Positions 13,821 through 28,557 of a stretch of DNA of 64,000 nucleotides are shown here, piece after piece. The notes under the pieces are model-generated. The model saw only the letters and a list, made by a program, of their open reading frames with translations. It made no database searches and was not told the DNA's origin. The position numbers and the translations under genes were made by a program. The stretch covers positions 20,460,001 to 20,524,000 of the forward strand of contig WHVY01000001.1 in NCBI GenBank assembly GCA_022266195.1, in the 5' to 3' direction. Positions within the stretch are counted from its first letter, which is position 1; the number at the start of each line of letters is the position of its first letter. The DNA is from Tetranychus cinnabarinus (lineage: Eukaryota; Arthropoda; Arachnida; Trombidiformes; Tetranychidae).

Positions 13821-16800
13821 TGAGGGTTATTACTGATCAATTCCCTTCATTGAATGAATATAAACGATTATTGAATAAACTCAAAATGATGAACATTATC
13901 ATGAAATGTTTTTTTACAATTATGCAAATTTATCATTTATTTTTAGAAGAATTTTCTGACCGTTTGAGTCTCACCAAAAATATGAAACAGAAGGAAAATT
14001 ATTAGACTCAGGGGAAATGATAGAAAAGATCATTTTTCATTAAAATTTAGTTTTGAAAACTTGAAGAGCAATTTTCTAGGCTTCCTACTTTCGAAGTCGA
14101 AGTGAAATTGTTGTCGATCGTTGCATTAGCATGGTTTTCAGTTGGAGTTCAATAAGGAACAAACTTTAAAATGTTTTCTTTTCGTTTCATTGAAAGTGCT
14201 TTTGAAACGGAAATTGAAAAGTCTTTTCTGTCCAAAGAGATGAAAAGGAAATTTCAGTTTGCTATTTCAATGGATAATTCATTTTTATCACCTTTAACCA
14301 TCATGAGAATGATAATGTTATTCATTTGGTTTTTTCGCTTTTATTGGACGATTATTGCATGAAGAGAGTAAATGGTGAAATACATTGACTCGGATAAGGT
14401 CACTTGGTTGTTAGATGACAAGAGATTAGAAAAGAGGGAAAAAAGAAAATGTTTATTTCATTGAAACTGAACAATTTGAATATATTCGGCTTGGAATGGG
14501 TGTGAAAAGGAAAAGAGAAGTTGCAAAAGAAAAAGGAAAATAAACAAATCCATGAAAAGATATCATGAGGTGCATATGGTTAGTAAAACTGACCATTAGA
14601 GTTGAACTATTTCTCAGTACTTGATGACATTGAAAGAATCGTTATCATGAATAAATGTTGAACGTGAAATTTATAGTGAAAAAAAGCAAAATCCAAACAT
14701 TTATTTTGATTGGTTCGAGTTGGAAATTTTCTTCCTTTGTTCTTCTCTTCATTTTGACACTGAAACAAATCATGAAAGAGTTTTGCTTTTCTTTCAATTT
14801 TACATTTCAAATTGGATTGAACATTTGAACAAAAACAGTTTTTCATTCAACTTGATTCAGATTGAGTTCAGTGTGATGAATGGATTGTTATCAGTCAACA
14901 TTGAATGCATTATTTGAGTAAAAAAAGTTTCACCAACGAAAAGGCAAAACTTCGTAACAATAAAATTTTTGATTAATTAGTCTCTTCTGACTTTCTAATG
15001 AAGTGACAAAAAAGAAAAAGTTTGATGTAATCAATGAACAGAGCATAACATTTCCAATGAACTTCATCATGAATTCGAACTTGTGAATTTTCAAAAACAG
15101 AACTTGATAAAAACTCGAAATGATTCCAGCGAATGATAATGATTTGAGGAAAATGAACCAAGAAAAATCATGAATCGAGTTATTGCACTTGAGATTCAGC
15201 ATTTGACCAGTTTTTCTGGTTCGATGAAATAAATAATTTCATGGAAAATGAATTTTTGGTGGAAATGATTTTCTCTTTAAACAAATATAATGTTGAATTT
15301 TTCATGTTTTCTCCAATCAAGAATTTCGTTTAGATGCAATTGAATTGAAAAACGAAAGAAAAACATTCAATTAAGTTTGATTTCTTTTTACGATTTCAGT
15401 TTAGAAATGGAAATTTTATGAAATGATCAAATTAGATTGTCATGGAATGAGGGTTCATTAATAGACTGATTATTTGAATAACCATGAAACTGATAGAATA
15501 GAGAAATTTGTTCATTTTTCCACAAACTGTATTCACAGAAGAATGAATTTCAAGAAAAAATAGTTTAACAAATGATAAGTTGATGATATTGAACAAGTTG
15601 ATGTAAAGAGTAAAAATCAGAAACGAATCAAATGACGCGAATAAAGTTTGATAATTTCAGATAATTTGCAGAACTGGAAATTTTATTCAACTCTATAAAA
15701 CCAACAAATGAATAATTTTTCATTCTATTGGTTCATCAAGAGAAAAGAATATCAATGGAAAAATGAAAATGAACAAAATACAAAACTCGAAATTCACTTT
15801 TTTCTTTTTCTTTTTTCTCCCTTTTGCTCAATCTTATTCAATCGTTATCCATTTTCATCATTATCATTCTCAGCCTCTTATCTTCTCCTTCAATGAATTA
15901 CGTTCCATGAAATGTTTAATATGCTTTTCTACATGCTACATTAAGCATCCTCTTCTCATCACATTATCATCCTTTCTTGTTATTTCAATGTTTCAATTTG
16001 ATTCTTTTCGATGAAAAAGAAAATCACTTTTTTCTCTCAACTCCCTGTCCAAACCTATTTAACTCTCAAAGATATTCATCGATTTGCTAAAAAATCGAAT
16101 TGGAATTATCGAATTTCTTTAATTGTTGAAAAGTTCTGATCATGAGTTTGGGTTTTAAATGTAAACTTGAAAAGAAAAAAAAAGATTTTTCACTTTTTCT
16201 TCTCAATGAAATGGTAAAATTGAAACTTGAGTAAACACGGAAAAACAAATGAATATCTCATTGAATTTCAAATTGAATTTCCGCTAAACCATTTGGGAAT
16301 TAATTATCTAATAAATGCGAAGAAAAATGATTAATCATATTAGAATTTTTGAGAACTTTTAAACCAATTGTAATTCCATATTGAAACAAAAGAGTTTTTT
16401 TCGCTTTTTCGCTCTTTTGTTCAACTCTAAATAGAGATAAATGTGTTTCAAATTTACACTTAATTTGAGTCAATTTTTCTTGATATGAAAAGAATCATTA
16501 ATTTCAATATCAGTTTATCATGCACTGAACAGAGAATAGTTTTTTCTTTTCAAATTTTCCTTTTTTCTGTCTTTTCAAAATGAGAAAATTTTCTTATAAC
16601 TTGCAACAGTCTGGGAGTGAAAAGAGTAAAATAATGTAAACTCGAGAATTGAGTGAAAAGGAGAAACTCATTGATATCAATGAGCCAGATGAATGTTGAG
16701 TAGGAACAAGGAGAAAAAATTGATTCTTTATTTTGTCGAAAAAGAATTTTTCCCAACTTTCGTCTCCATGAATGTTGATATTTTCCCATTTTGCCACGTT

Positions 16801-19800
16801 TCTTCTTCTTTTTTTACTTTTATTGATGATCATTTTGTTTGTCATTTCTGCCCTTTCAACTGTAACCATGTGAAAAGAGATGAAAAGAAAATGAAAAACA
16901 GTGAAAAAACAACAATTTGGTAGGAAATTGAAGGAGAGAAGAAAAAGATGAAGAGAGAAAACATTTTGTTCCTTCATTCATTTGCTCAGACAAATGAACT
17001 TTTATCAAGTTTATCTTGAATGGAAAGAGAAAGTAAAAAGAGAAACCCTTTTTTTCGTTCAAATTTCAACAACTGAATCAAAAAATGAATCATATTCTTT
17101 TTCTATTCACCTCAAATTTCGAGTCCAAATTTCTGCTTCTCCTTTCATTCGCCACCTTTTCATCCATTATCATGATGGTGATGCTCATGATGGAAAGAGA
17201 ATCATGATGATGGTTCAAGTCTATTGAAGGAAAAAAAGGCAAAGAGTAAAGATACTTTCCATGCAATTCCAACCCATTTTGACATCTTAATTCACTTTTC
17301 CACTGAATTCACACCCTGACTCTTTACAGGTTCACCATTATTCTCACCATGTTCATTAGACATTTTCCATCATCTTCACCATTCTCTTTGTTTTTCCACT
17401 CAATCCCAGCATCTTTCAATATCTTCATTACCATCCTCATGTAACTGATTCATTATTTCACTTTCTTCTTCATTGAACTCAAGTAACAGAGTAAAGAGTG
17501 TAAAATGAACAGAAGCTTAGAGAAAGAAAGAAACGACGAAAAGCAAAAATGAGTCAACAAAACTAGATTATCTTTTCTCTTGAAAGCGTGAAAAGAATTT
17601 TCAACTCCCAGTCATCCTGATATTATCATGCTGGCTACTCATTTTCATCTTCCCTTTACTCTATCCATTATCACCTCTCAATTGAATAAAGTAAAACTTC
17701 CTTTTCCTTCCTTCCCAGTGAATATCGAAAATGAATAAAAATGCCAAAAATGAACTCATCAGATAATTCCATAAACTTCAACAAAAGTTCTGTTTCACCA
17801 TCAAACTGAATTTAGAAAAAATTTCATTCGAAAAAAGAAAAAGAAATTCTTCAATAAATCTCTACAATCGGTCAAAACTCAACTTCAATTGAGATTTTCT
17901 ATGTTCGTAGATAACCAGACACATTGAATGAAACCAATGAATACAATGATGCAAATATCGGACGAATCTGCATATTACATGAGAGTCAGTGAAGGATTTG
18001 AATGGAAGAAACATTTCAATTCTTTCGTCTTAATCTTCACACTTATACATTCAATGCTATCAAGCCAATATGTACATAATCTTGATTCAATTTATTATCC
18101 AAGATATTTATTCATCTTACCATGATTAGGATGAACCAAAAAGGAAGATGAAACCTCTTCTCTTTTTTTTCTCCTTCTCTTCCTTGTTCTCCATTCAATC
18201 AACATTTGCCAACATTTTCTCACTTTATATTGACTTTTCTCTCTTTTCACTCTTTTCCATGTTTATATCTTTGTTGCATGTTTTCCATGTGCATTTCCAT
18301 CTACATTTTATCCCCATCATCATCATCCTCTTTATCCTGCAACTGCTCATCTTCATGTAACCATAATGCATCCTTCATGTCTATCATAACTTTACAAAGG
18401 CACAAAAAAGTTGCTCAAATGAGGATCACCAGTAAAACCTCAATAATATGTTAATCTGCATTATCTTTACATCTTCTTCATTCTTATTCTGCCTTTTTTT
18501 GGAAACTTTTTTTCCCTCAACTTGGCCCATCTTGAAACGCCTAATCAATAATAGTAAAGTGATTTACATGACATTCTGGTTTTGCATGCTACAACAAACT
18601 ACTAATTTCATGAGAAGCGAAAAAAAAATCTGACATTTCTTTTCGAGTTTAGACTTTTTTTTGTCTTGAAAGTTTTTTTTTCTTTCCTGTTCAACATTAC
18701 GATTCGGTCAAACTTGGAAACTTGGTTTGAAGGTTGAATGGACAAGTTTAGTCAAATGAAAGGTTATCGTTTCAACGAAATTATATTTGAAACTCTTAAT
18801 GATGGAAACTTTGATTTTCGTTTGATAATTGCATTTGTTTTTTCCTTACTGGGAAGAGATTAACGCTGAGAGCAAAGTTTATGAAAGTAGAAATGAAGGC
18901 GAAGAGGCAAAGAAAAAAAAAGCGAAGATAAACAAGATTAATAGTTGGCAAGAAAAATAGTGATAATAATAATGCTGATAATAATAGTGATAATAATTGG
19001 ATTGAGTGAAAATAAAGCAATTTTCCTATTCACATGATGATTCAAGTTTGGCCGCAATTCAGTCAAAATGGTTAATGAATTGATTCAATTTTGTTTCCAT
19101 TCTAATTCACATTCCCTTTATTTTATTAGACTAACATCATTTATAATGTGAGGCAAAGTAAAAACAAGAAAATGAATTGATAACAATGACGAATGTTGCC
19201 TTTAAATGGTTAAACTTGAACGAAATGATTGAAGATGCAAAAGTTGAACTTAGCAAAGTTTTGTCTCAACTTGAGTAAAAAACAAAGTTGAAGGTAAAAA
19301 TTTAAATAAAAATATTGCAACGGAAAAAAAGAATGGAATCGAGAGAAGAAACAACAAAAAAGATAAACTGAGAAGCATATTCAGATTGGAATAAAATTTA
19401 CTCAAAGTGTAGTAACTCTTCATTCCACTGTTGGATTCTCATGAAGTAATGCACCATGAATAATATTCAGAATTGCTCTTGAAACTGTTTTCTTCTTTTC
19501 ACTAAAAGATCTTTTTCTCTTTTCTCATTTTTCCAACAGATTTTTCGTTCATCTCAACATCGTCTGAATCGTAATCAATCGAAATTTTCCCAATCAAGGA
19601 TCACCAATCGAATTTGATTTCGATGCAAAAATTTTCTTCGTACAAATTAATCATCGAAACTTGTTGACAAGAACTTTTCCATTTCCAGAGTTTTTCATGT
19701 TCATCATGAAAGAATCATTAGAAGATGCAAAAGAAACGGACATGATAAACAGTTGATTCAGTTTTTCCATCGTTTTTGTTCTCAGTTCTCATCAATTGTT

Positions 19801-22800
19801 GCTTTTTGTTTTCTTTCATTTCTTCATTTTCCTTTCAATATTTATCAACTTATTTTGCTTTTACCTTTGGTTTACCTTTCTTCTTTGCTTCCCTTTCACC
19901 TGATATTTACAGGTAAAATTGAAACTTGAGCCAACTTCGATTTTCTCGGTTTTCTTCTCTTCTTATTCCTTTGATTAAATTGTCCTCAGGCTGTTGTATT
20001 TGGTCATTCAGTGGATAAAATGATGGATAACATTAGCACATAACTGATGAAATTGCAAGACAAATGTTGCTGGTCAAATTGGTAAATGAAGGAAAACTTT
20101 GTAAAAGTCAAAATGTTAAATCCATCATTTCTGTTGATTGGTTATTTAATAAAATTTATTTTCATTTCTCATCAAACGGCTCATTGTATTTCATTCATGC
20201 CTCTGGCTTCCAGGTATACATTGTATTTAAAAGTAACTTAATTGAGATTGGACAACTTTTTTTTGGTCTACAGTTTTTATTATTAAATGAGATTGTTGCT
20301 TCCATAGTTGCAACCGTTTACATGGCAAATGATTTTCTCGTATCATCATGAGATGAAACTCAATATTCTTGTGTTACCTGGGAGATTGAAAATTTTCATC
20401 ATTTCTTTTTCTTGTTCATCGCATTTCTACTCTTGCTTTTTTTCGTCCTCTTTTTTCGTTCTATTATTATACTTTATTGAACGAATCTCTTTCTCTCTCC
20501 ATTTATTTGGTCAAACAAGAGGAGTTTCCGTGACCATTCCTGTGGGAAATGAGAATAAACTTTGCCTTTTTTGGCTCTTTTCTTCTTCATCTTCATCTTG
20601 AGATAAACATGGAGTGACCAATGCAAGGGAAAGACAAAGTAACATTGGTCTATTACTGGAATAAAATCAAACAAATGGGAATACTAATGCTTACCTAAAT
20701 TGCAGGAATTTTTGGATCGCTTTGTTTCTGTCTTTACAATGCCAGGAAACTTGAATCGTAAAGACGAAAATTGTAACATTGCTATAAATCGTCATCAAAT
20801 GAAACAAACACAAAGCCACATTGGTTTTGCTGTGCTGTTAAAAAGGTCAATTAATCATGTTGTACACCAATCCATGTTCACCTGAAACCGCAAACAAATT
20901 ATTCGTTTAATAATTAAAGGAGTCGAGTTGACCCAACAAAATTTGGATACATTTTTAAAAATTTATCAACAATGTTTGAAGTATTAACTTGCCAGAATAG
21001 TTTGAGTAAAATCATTGCTTTTGCAACAGTAGAGCATCTAAGTTCAAATGAGACGAGAACGATTTATCCTGAAAAGCTTGCATAAAGAATATACAAAAGA
21101 CTAAAAATTATCTATTCGAATCTTATGATTGTTCAAGAGTTATTTCAGGTCTTGGAGCGAATCTTGTTTGCGATTTATTTTCACAGCATTTAAGCATTCA
21201 ATCAATCTGAATGGATAATCCTTAAAACTTTGCCAATCATACAAGATTCAAATAGAGATTAAGAATTTGCGAGAAAAGTCGAAATTTCATTGAAATTCTA
21301 GCAGTCAAAGTATTGTAAATTTTTCACTCCCAAGCTGCATAGTAAATAGGATTTATTTATAAAACAATGAAGTTTAACAGAAAATTTGATTTTATTTCGA
21401 AAATTTTCTTTTATAAATTGACTTCCAAAGTTGTTCAAAATTAAGTTAAACAGATTGAAATTGAACCGAGAAAATGAAAATAAAATTTGGTCAAAACAAG
21501 TCGACATCACGTAAAGATATTGCTTAAAGCAAATAGTTTAATGAGAATGGAGTCAGATAATGAACCAAATACGAATCCAGAATAAATTAACAATCAAATT
21601 GTATCAAAAACTGATTGCCAATAAATTCAATCAAAAAACTAATCTATCTTGAAATGAATAGAAATTGAATCAATCTCTGGCGAAAAATCCCTCCAAAAAT
21701 TAGTCCAATTCCAAACAGAAATCTTTCTTTTTCATTCTAATCTAAAATAGAGCAATAATCGAGTCAATTTCAGTTGACAACAGAAGTGTTTACAACGATA
21801 TTCATCTTGTCCTCGCGTCAATAGTTACTAATATCAATAAATAATCTACAAGAAAACTCGACATTTTGAAAGGTAAAGTATCTTTCATCTTATTCAACCT
21901 TACAAGTTTCTTGTTTTGTCTCACTTTATCATCATTTTGTATTCTTATTTGCTCATCATATTTATTTACAGATTTTCCAGTTTACTTTATCCTTTTCAAC
22001 TGAAAGCTGAAACAAAATAACATTTTGACCGTGAAAAAGGATAACATTGAAGCTACTTGGAAGGGAATGTTGACCAGAATCTACTTGCCATCCATATTCA
22101 TGTTAAACTGTGTATTAATTTTATTTGTTTTCTTGTTTGTCCTGACATTACTCACAGCTCGAGTAGACAATTTTCATATTAAAAGATGAATGTCACTGAG
22201 TTGTTTGTTTAGTGCTCAAGTTGATATGAAAAGAGATCAACTTTTCAAAGTAGAGTTTGCTTAACGATGAGAAGGTGGAAAATGTAGTAAAATCATTTCA
22301 ACTAATCGTAAAAGAAAAAGGAAAAGTTGAAAGACAAAAAAAGTAAATCAAATATCGAAGTAATTTTGAAGATTGAAGTAGAAACAAAACTTAAAATGAT
22401 TTATATCTGTGCATTTGGCTTCCCTGGTGATTTTATCATTTTAAAGTTGAAGGAATTGAAGAAACAAAAAAACAGAAACGATGAGAGATTGAAAAATATG
22501 GAACCAGAAATCGAAAGGTTTTGTACATGATGATGATTCTGATGATAGTAAAAGTAAATGTTGCAGTTGATCATTGATTCCAAAGAAAAGGAAAAAAAAG
22601 TTCGAGATTAATACCAATTCAATCTTGAAATGGATCATGGAAATTGTCATGAACAGAGTTGCTTATGACTGGGACAGGAAAGGAAAAACTGGTGAAAAAA
22701 GGAATAAAAAATTGCAGGATAATCAAATGAAATATTGGAATGGGAAGAAGAAGAAGAAGAGAAAAATACATCAACAACAGGTATACCTTGAGAGAGAAAA

Positions 22801-25800
22801 TTTTTGTCATTTTCTTTTTCATTTTTCTTCTCTTGAGGTGACATTCAACTCATCATTATCACCATCGAATCACATTGTATATGATTTTCGGTTCTTTTCC
22901 TTTTTCTTCATTTCTCTTTTCGTCTCCAAGCATTTCATTGTTGAAATACTTTTCTTGAAAATTTTCCTATTCATATTTTACCATTTCCACTATTGTTGTC
23001 ACTCCAAACTTACAATGTAACTTTGCAACATTATTATCTAAGTGTGTCCAAAGCGATATTCATGGTTAAACATTTGATCAGTAAAAGTATACTTTCAACA
23101 GTTATCCACTGGAAACAGACCGAAAAGAGTTTTCACTCCATTAACTTGATGATGAGCACCAACAGGTAATGAGGTAACCCAAAAAACCATTAATATTGAA
23201 TCTTCTTCTTGCCTTATTAACATGAAATATTTTCTTCTTTTTCTCGCCTTTTACCTTTTCTCATCATCTTGAAGCTTTCACAAGTTTTTTGCTCTTCATT
23301 TTGCTGCTCAACCTGCACTTGTCCATGTCAATTAGGTCGAAGTTGGAACCATTTGGAATTTTTGTTGAAAACTTTTTTATTTCTTTAGTCACAATTATCG
23401 ACTTTGAATTTCAAATTTTATTTGAAAGTGAAAGTTAATCAAAATGTAAATATCTTGTTATAAGGTGAATGTAGAGCAATAATTGGTGTTTATTGCCAAG
23501 TAAATGTAATGAGATTTGTCTGAATTTAATAGGAAAAGTAAATCATAAATAATGGAATAGATGATAAATAGATAATTCTGTTTGTTGTAATATTTTCAGT
23601 TGAAATATTATTTAGTTTGATGATTGGTAGCAAATAGAGTAACTCTTAAATTGTAAACAAAACTTTCTTCTTTTCACGATTTCACTTCGTCGAGTTTGAC
23701 GAAAAGAAAAGGTTTGTTCAATTAACGCAAATAAACCATTTAGCTTTCTTTTTATTGAATTACCTTCAAGTTGATACAAGTTGAATCAAAATTTTCGTCA
23801 CTCTGTGATTTTCGTTGTAAGAAAGTGTAATTTTTTTATGTAAATGCACTCGAGTTGCATGGAAATTTTGATTTACTTTTTTCTCTTCTCTTCACCAGTT
23901 CTAAAACATGGAAACTCTGTAAGATGTCGAGAGTCAACTTGGAATGAGAAATCATTTGTGTAAAGAGAAAATGAAAAGGTGTCGAAAAAGGGTTAAAAGA
24001 ATATTAAATGAGAATGAAAATTCTGTGAAAAGTTGTGATATTTATTCAAATGGCATATTCAGATTCAAGAATTTTTCTTCCTTTTCGTTCAACATCAAAT
24101 CAAATGTAATGGTTGCAAGTTACAGGAAAAGAGTGAAAATTGAATCAAACTTGCATCACAAATTCAAAGACTCACTTCAATTTGAACCTTTCGTTAATTC
24201 AATCGACTAAACTAGTTTACATTACGAAATTTACCTTCGATTTTCGTTTTTTCTCTTTTCTTTTTATCCTTGTTCTACACTCATTTTATTCACCCAACCT
24301 CACCTCATCTCTTTACCAACTCTTGGAATCCAATTTCGATCTTTGCACTTGAATATTCGATATCAGATTCTCTTTTCGTTGCAAAAAGACTTAATTATCA
24401 ATAATTCACTCTCAATGAGCATTCATAAATTATCTTGAAAATAGTCAAGAACAAGTTCGAATTTTTGCATTTTCCGCTTCATTCGATTACAATGTAAATT
24501 GAAATTCAAATTGTTATCGAATCATTAAATTTCTCTTTGAATGATTGATTGTTTTTTCCAATCAAATTGTTGACATCACTTTACCTTTTATTAAATATTT
24601 TTTCGAGAAATCAGTTTCTCTTATTTTTGCTTCCATTTACGAGTATCAAAAGTATCTTTTTCATGAATTTTCTCATGTTTTCCTTTTCTGCATTCGTCAG
24701 CAAAAGTTTTTCCAACCATTGGACTGTAAACTTGACACAAACTAAACACTTTTGGTTAACACTGAAAGTTGACATGAAATGATATTTACAGTCAACAGAG
24801 TAGATTAAATTTCCATGTAAATTGGTTAAACTTGGTAAGAAGAAAAGTCGAGAGAAAAGAAAATTATAAAAAAAGAAAATTTGACAAACATTCGAGTATC
24901 TATCAGACTGTATTATTCATTTACAATTGAATTTCCTTCTCATTAGTCCCAATTCTCAATGGAGAGTTGCCATTGTCAAGTTTAGTCAACGCAAGTTGAA
25001 CTAAATTGTCTTTTGTATTCTGATTAAAATGATAACCTTAATAACTGGCAGTAAAACTGTTAAATGATGACAAAATCTCGAGTATTGAAAAGTGCAAATA
25101 ATGACTATTTGAAGCAAATTGACTTGAAAAGTTGAGATCAATCAATTTTTCTTGTTCGTAAACTAAACCTTTGCAGTTGATTAAAGTTGATTTCAATTTC
25201 ATTCCCACCAAATGAACATGAATAAAATTGTAAGCAAAGGCTGTGTCAAAGGGACGAGCGATTTGGTAAAAGCTCAAGGCAAATTGAATGTAAAGCAAAA
25301 AGAGAAGCAAAAATAGTGTCAATCCAGACTAATTTGAAAGTAAATTAGCTGAAAAAGCCTTCAAGGTTTCATGATGAGCCGAGAAAAGACAAAGAGATAA
25401 AAATTGGTTTACTTTGTTTCACTTTACTGATTCATCGATTCATAATCAGCATTTGCTGACGTTCATTCAAGATCATTAAAATTGGAAAATATTCCAAGAA
25501 ACATTTTCTCTGGATTCATTTTTTGGAAAATTGCATCTTCGAATCAAATCTAATTTTCAATTTTCTGGTGAATTGCAAAGCAAATGTTTCAACTCATTTG
25601 CGAGTTTTGTGGATATCTTTTTTCGTTGTTAATTAAAAAACTAAATCACGATTTAATGATCATTCATTCCTCTTCTTCATGATTCTTATTCTTCTCATGG
25701 TTTATTGATAATCTTTGGAATCTTATTTACTAATAAAGTTTTTGTCATTAGAATTGAGATGATCAATTAATGTTGAATGCAAAGGGAAAGGTTGATCCGA

Positions 25801-27387
25801 CATTCGTCTTTACCTTTCCATGATTATTATAAACTTGATGGGTTTGCTTCTCATTAGAATGATAATTTATTAACTAACATGATGATCATTAGTTGAAGTT
25901 GGTTAACAAAAATGATTTAATGGAAATTGAATGCAAGAATTGCAATTGAATTTTTGATGACAAAATGGAAATGGAAAAAGTTTGGATGGAAAAAAAGACG
26001 AAAATCTGTAATTAATTGGAGCAATAAAAGTAATAAGTAAAAAAATGTTGAAAAAAAGTCATTTTTTGCTTCTTACATTATTCCAAATGAATAGCAACAT
26101 CAACTGTATCAGTGTATATATTGCATGCAATGAAACTGGAATTTTGTTTCTCTGTTTTACTTCTTCATGATAATGATGGCCAAACAGTGAAGTCAACCTT
26201 TTCACTGTAACTGAGAATCAAATTGTGCTAATAAACGATAAATGGTCAACCAATTGGTGTAAACATGTTGACCGAGAAGAAGCAAAATTAAATAAATTGT
26301 CTAATAAATGTCCATTCGCATTGTGATTGAGCCAACTGGATCAAGAATCAACAAAATATGGACATTTTTTTTCTACTCTTTTGGGTTTTCCTTTGACCCA
26401 TAATTTAACCTAAACTAACCAAGTATTACTCGAAGATCTGAAGCTCGAGATGTAAAGAATGACAAAGTGAATTGTCATCAATTTAACCTTTTTTAATGTT
26501 GCCATCTTTCATCATCTTCACCTCAAAGCTGATGTACTTTCAGTTACTAAAAGTTGAACCAAAAGTCGAACCAAAAGTTGAATCTTTTTCGCATCTTATC
26601 CGAGTTTTTCCATTCCATTAAAATTGTATAATTCAGTCCGTCTTTCTAGTCCATTGAGCTTTGCTCTTGTTGATGATTTAATCTTGAAAAGTTAACCTTA
26701 ACGTTGGAGTGAAATTGACCAACCAAAGTCCAGTGAGATTTGATTTGAACCAAATTAACGTTCATCTTGTTTTCTGTCTTTTTTTGTTTCTTCCCAGCAT
26801 TTCATCTTCTTTACCTTTTCAACTGAAATTTTTTCATGAATCAGGAATGTATAACGTTGAGTTGAACTTTTTTTGCTCCTTCTGAAAAGCAAAAGAAACA
26901 ATCTTCATTTCAAATTCGATATCAAAGGCTACCAAATGGTTATATCATTTGATGATCTGGGAGTTTTCACTCCAAGTTTTATTGCGCTGTCAATGGTTTA
27001 GGAAATGGTCAAGTAAAAAATGAATTTTTTCACCATTTTTTTCTTTTCTTTCTTTTCTCTCGCCTGAAAATTGTCACCATTTGCAGTAAACAAGTTTCAA
27101 GTTGGATCAAAAGCCAACATTATATATATTTTTCCCTCTCCTTTTAATAATAATAATCGATGCTGATGATGCTCTCGATGATGATGTGATGATGGCGACC
27201 GAGTCAAAGTCAATTCTTACTGAGGTTAGAGAGTGTAAATATGAATGATGATATTATCACTTTAATGGTATAATATTATCATAAAGTAAATTCCAACTAA
27301 AATCCTAATCTTTTTTTCGTTCATTTCTTTTTCGCTTTTCCTTCACAAGCGGATAATTTTTTTTACTTTTCAACTTTTTCTTCACAG
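13821..27387. other. Gene desert continued
   Basis: No coding exon was recognised in 13.5 kb. The longest frame, at 22574-23020, is a low-complexity Lys-rich then Phe-rich string with no protein character. There is a GAT/AAT microsatellite-like run at 18959-19000, a TATATATA run near 27120 and a GATGAT-rich stretch near 27160-27190. No RNA gene was found. Confidence 0.6.
18959..19000 (+). repeat. Imperfect (GATAAT/AAT)n microsatellite
   Basis: About 42 bases made of GATAAT and AAT units, with two GCT/AGT interruptions. This is simple-sequence DNA. Confidence 0.8.
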
Positions 27388-27453
27388 GTTGTTTCCGATT
27401 TGAAAGAGAAACAGATCATTAAGTCTATAATTGATCTGAGCCTGTGCGTTTGA

Positions 27454-28557
27454 CAATCATTCTGATTTTTGCGCTCTTCATGGTTCAATCTTTTGTTTCA
27501 TTCAGGGCTGTTCAAACCGTATATTTCGTTGCTTTACAAAAACTCAATAAATGTTAAGAGAGATTGAGATTAAAGCTTTTTCAAGGTGCCAAAATATTCT
27601 TTCTGACTGATTCATTTAACACCGAAATAGAATACATAATTGCTGAACAAAAAGTTATGGGAACTACGTATTATCGATGACATTTTCAATTATGAAGAAA
27701 TTCGAATTTGCACGACTTTTCTGTTACTCAGAGATGATAAATGATAGTCTTCTCAAGTCAACTAATCATCTCGGACAATTTTCCCTATTTTAATGAAACT
27801 GATTCATATTAAACAATATAGTTTGATGTTTCGATAAAGTGAACCATCATGCCATCATGTGTACAGAAAACGAAATGTAAATTCTTAGTCAAGTTTATCT
27901 TATTTATTGATGATTTTATGAATCAAGTCGAGTCATTTTATGATCAAAGATAGCATATAACAGTTATCTACAAATAATGTCAATCGAAAAGATGTTGATT
28001 CTTTGAATGCTTCTTTTAATATTAATCCTTTCGAGCATTTATTTCTATGAAAACAATAGCTGACGAAAAAGCTCACTTATTTTTCAGCCAGTTTCAGTTT
28101 CTTGTTAGTATATCAGATAATTAAGACCTGCAAGTCTTGAAATATTTGTCTAGTTATTGAAAAATCTATTAATATAATTAAATTAAATGTTAAGAATTTT
28201 ATTTTCATATGTTTTGATATGATCAAAGCTAATGCAGTAATAGTCAGACTTAACAGAAACGGATATTTTCTGCATGAGTCGCCATCTAACAAAGAATAAA
28301 CACACTGTGTTAGAGTTGAATTGAAATTGGATTTGAATCAAATTATGTTATATGGTTAAATTGAAATCAATGAAATCAGATACTCCGAGAGGTTGATCAG
28401 CTTTAAATCTTTGTATGTGATGTTTCCTGAATGGCTATAATCGAGATCAAAAAACAAAAAAATACAGGAGTTGTCCATGAGAAACTCGATGAATGATTCA
28501 AAATCTCTTTAGATTAAAAAAACATGATGTGTGCTCCGAAATCAACCAAGAATTAGG
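27454..28557. other. Non-coding stretch before the repeat-rich zone
   Basis: No exon or RNA gene was recognised. From here on the sequence is visibly less purine/pyrimidine-skewed than the desert upstream, which suggests a different origin. Confidence 0.5.

Noticed and set aside
16594..16977. 127-codon minus-strand frame
   Set aside because: Low-complexity Phe/Leu/Ser string in pyrimidine-skewed DNA. Overlapping frames of similar length exist on the other strand.
22574..23020. 148-codon open frame, the longest in the left half
   Set aside because: It is Lys-rich then Phe/Ser/His-rich low complexity, has no ATG context, domain or splice support, and matches the skewed local base composition.
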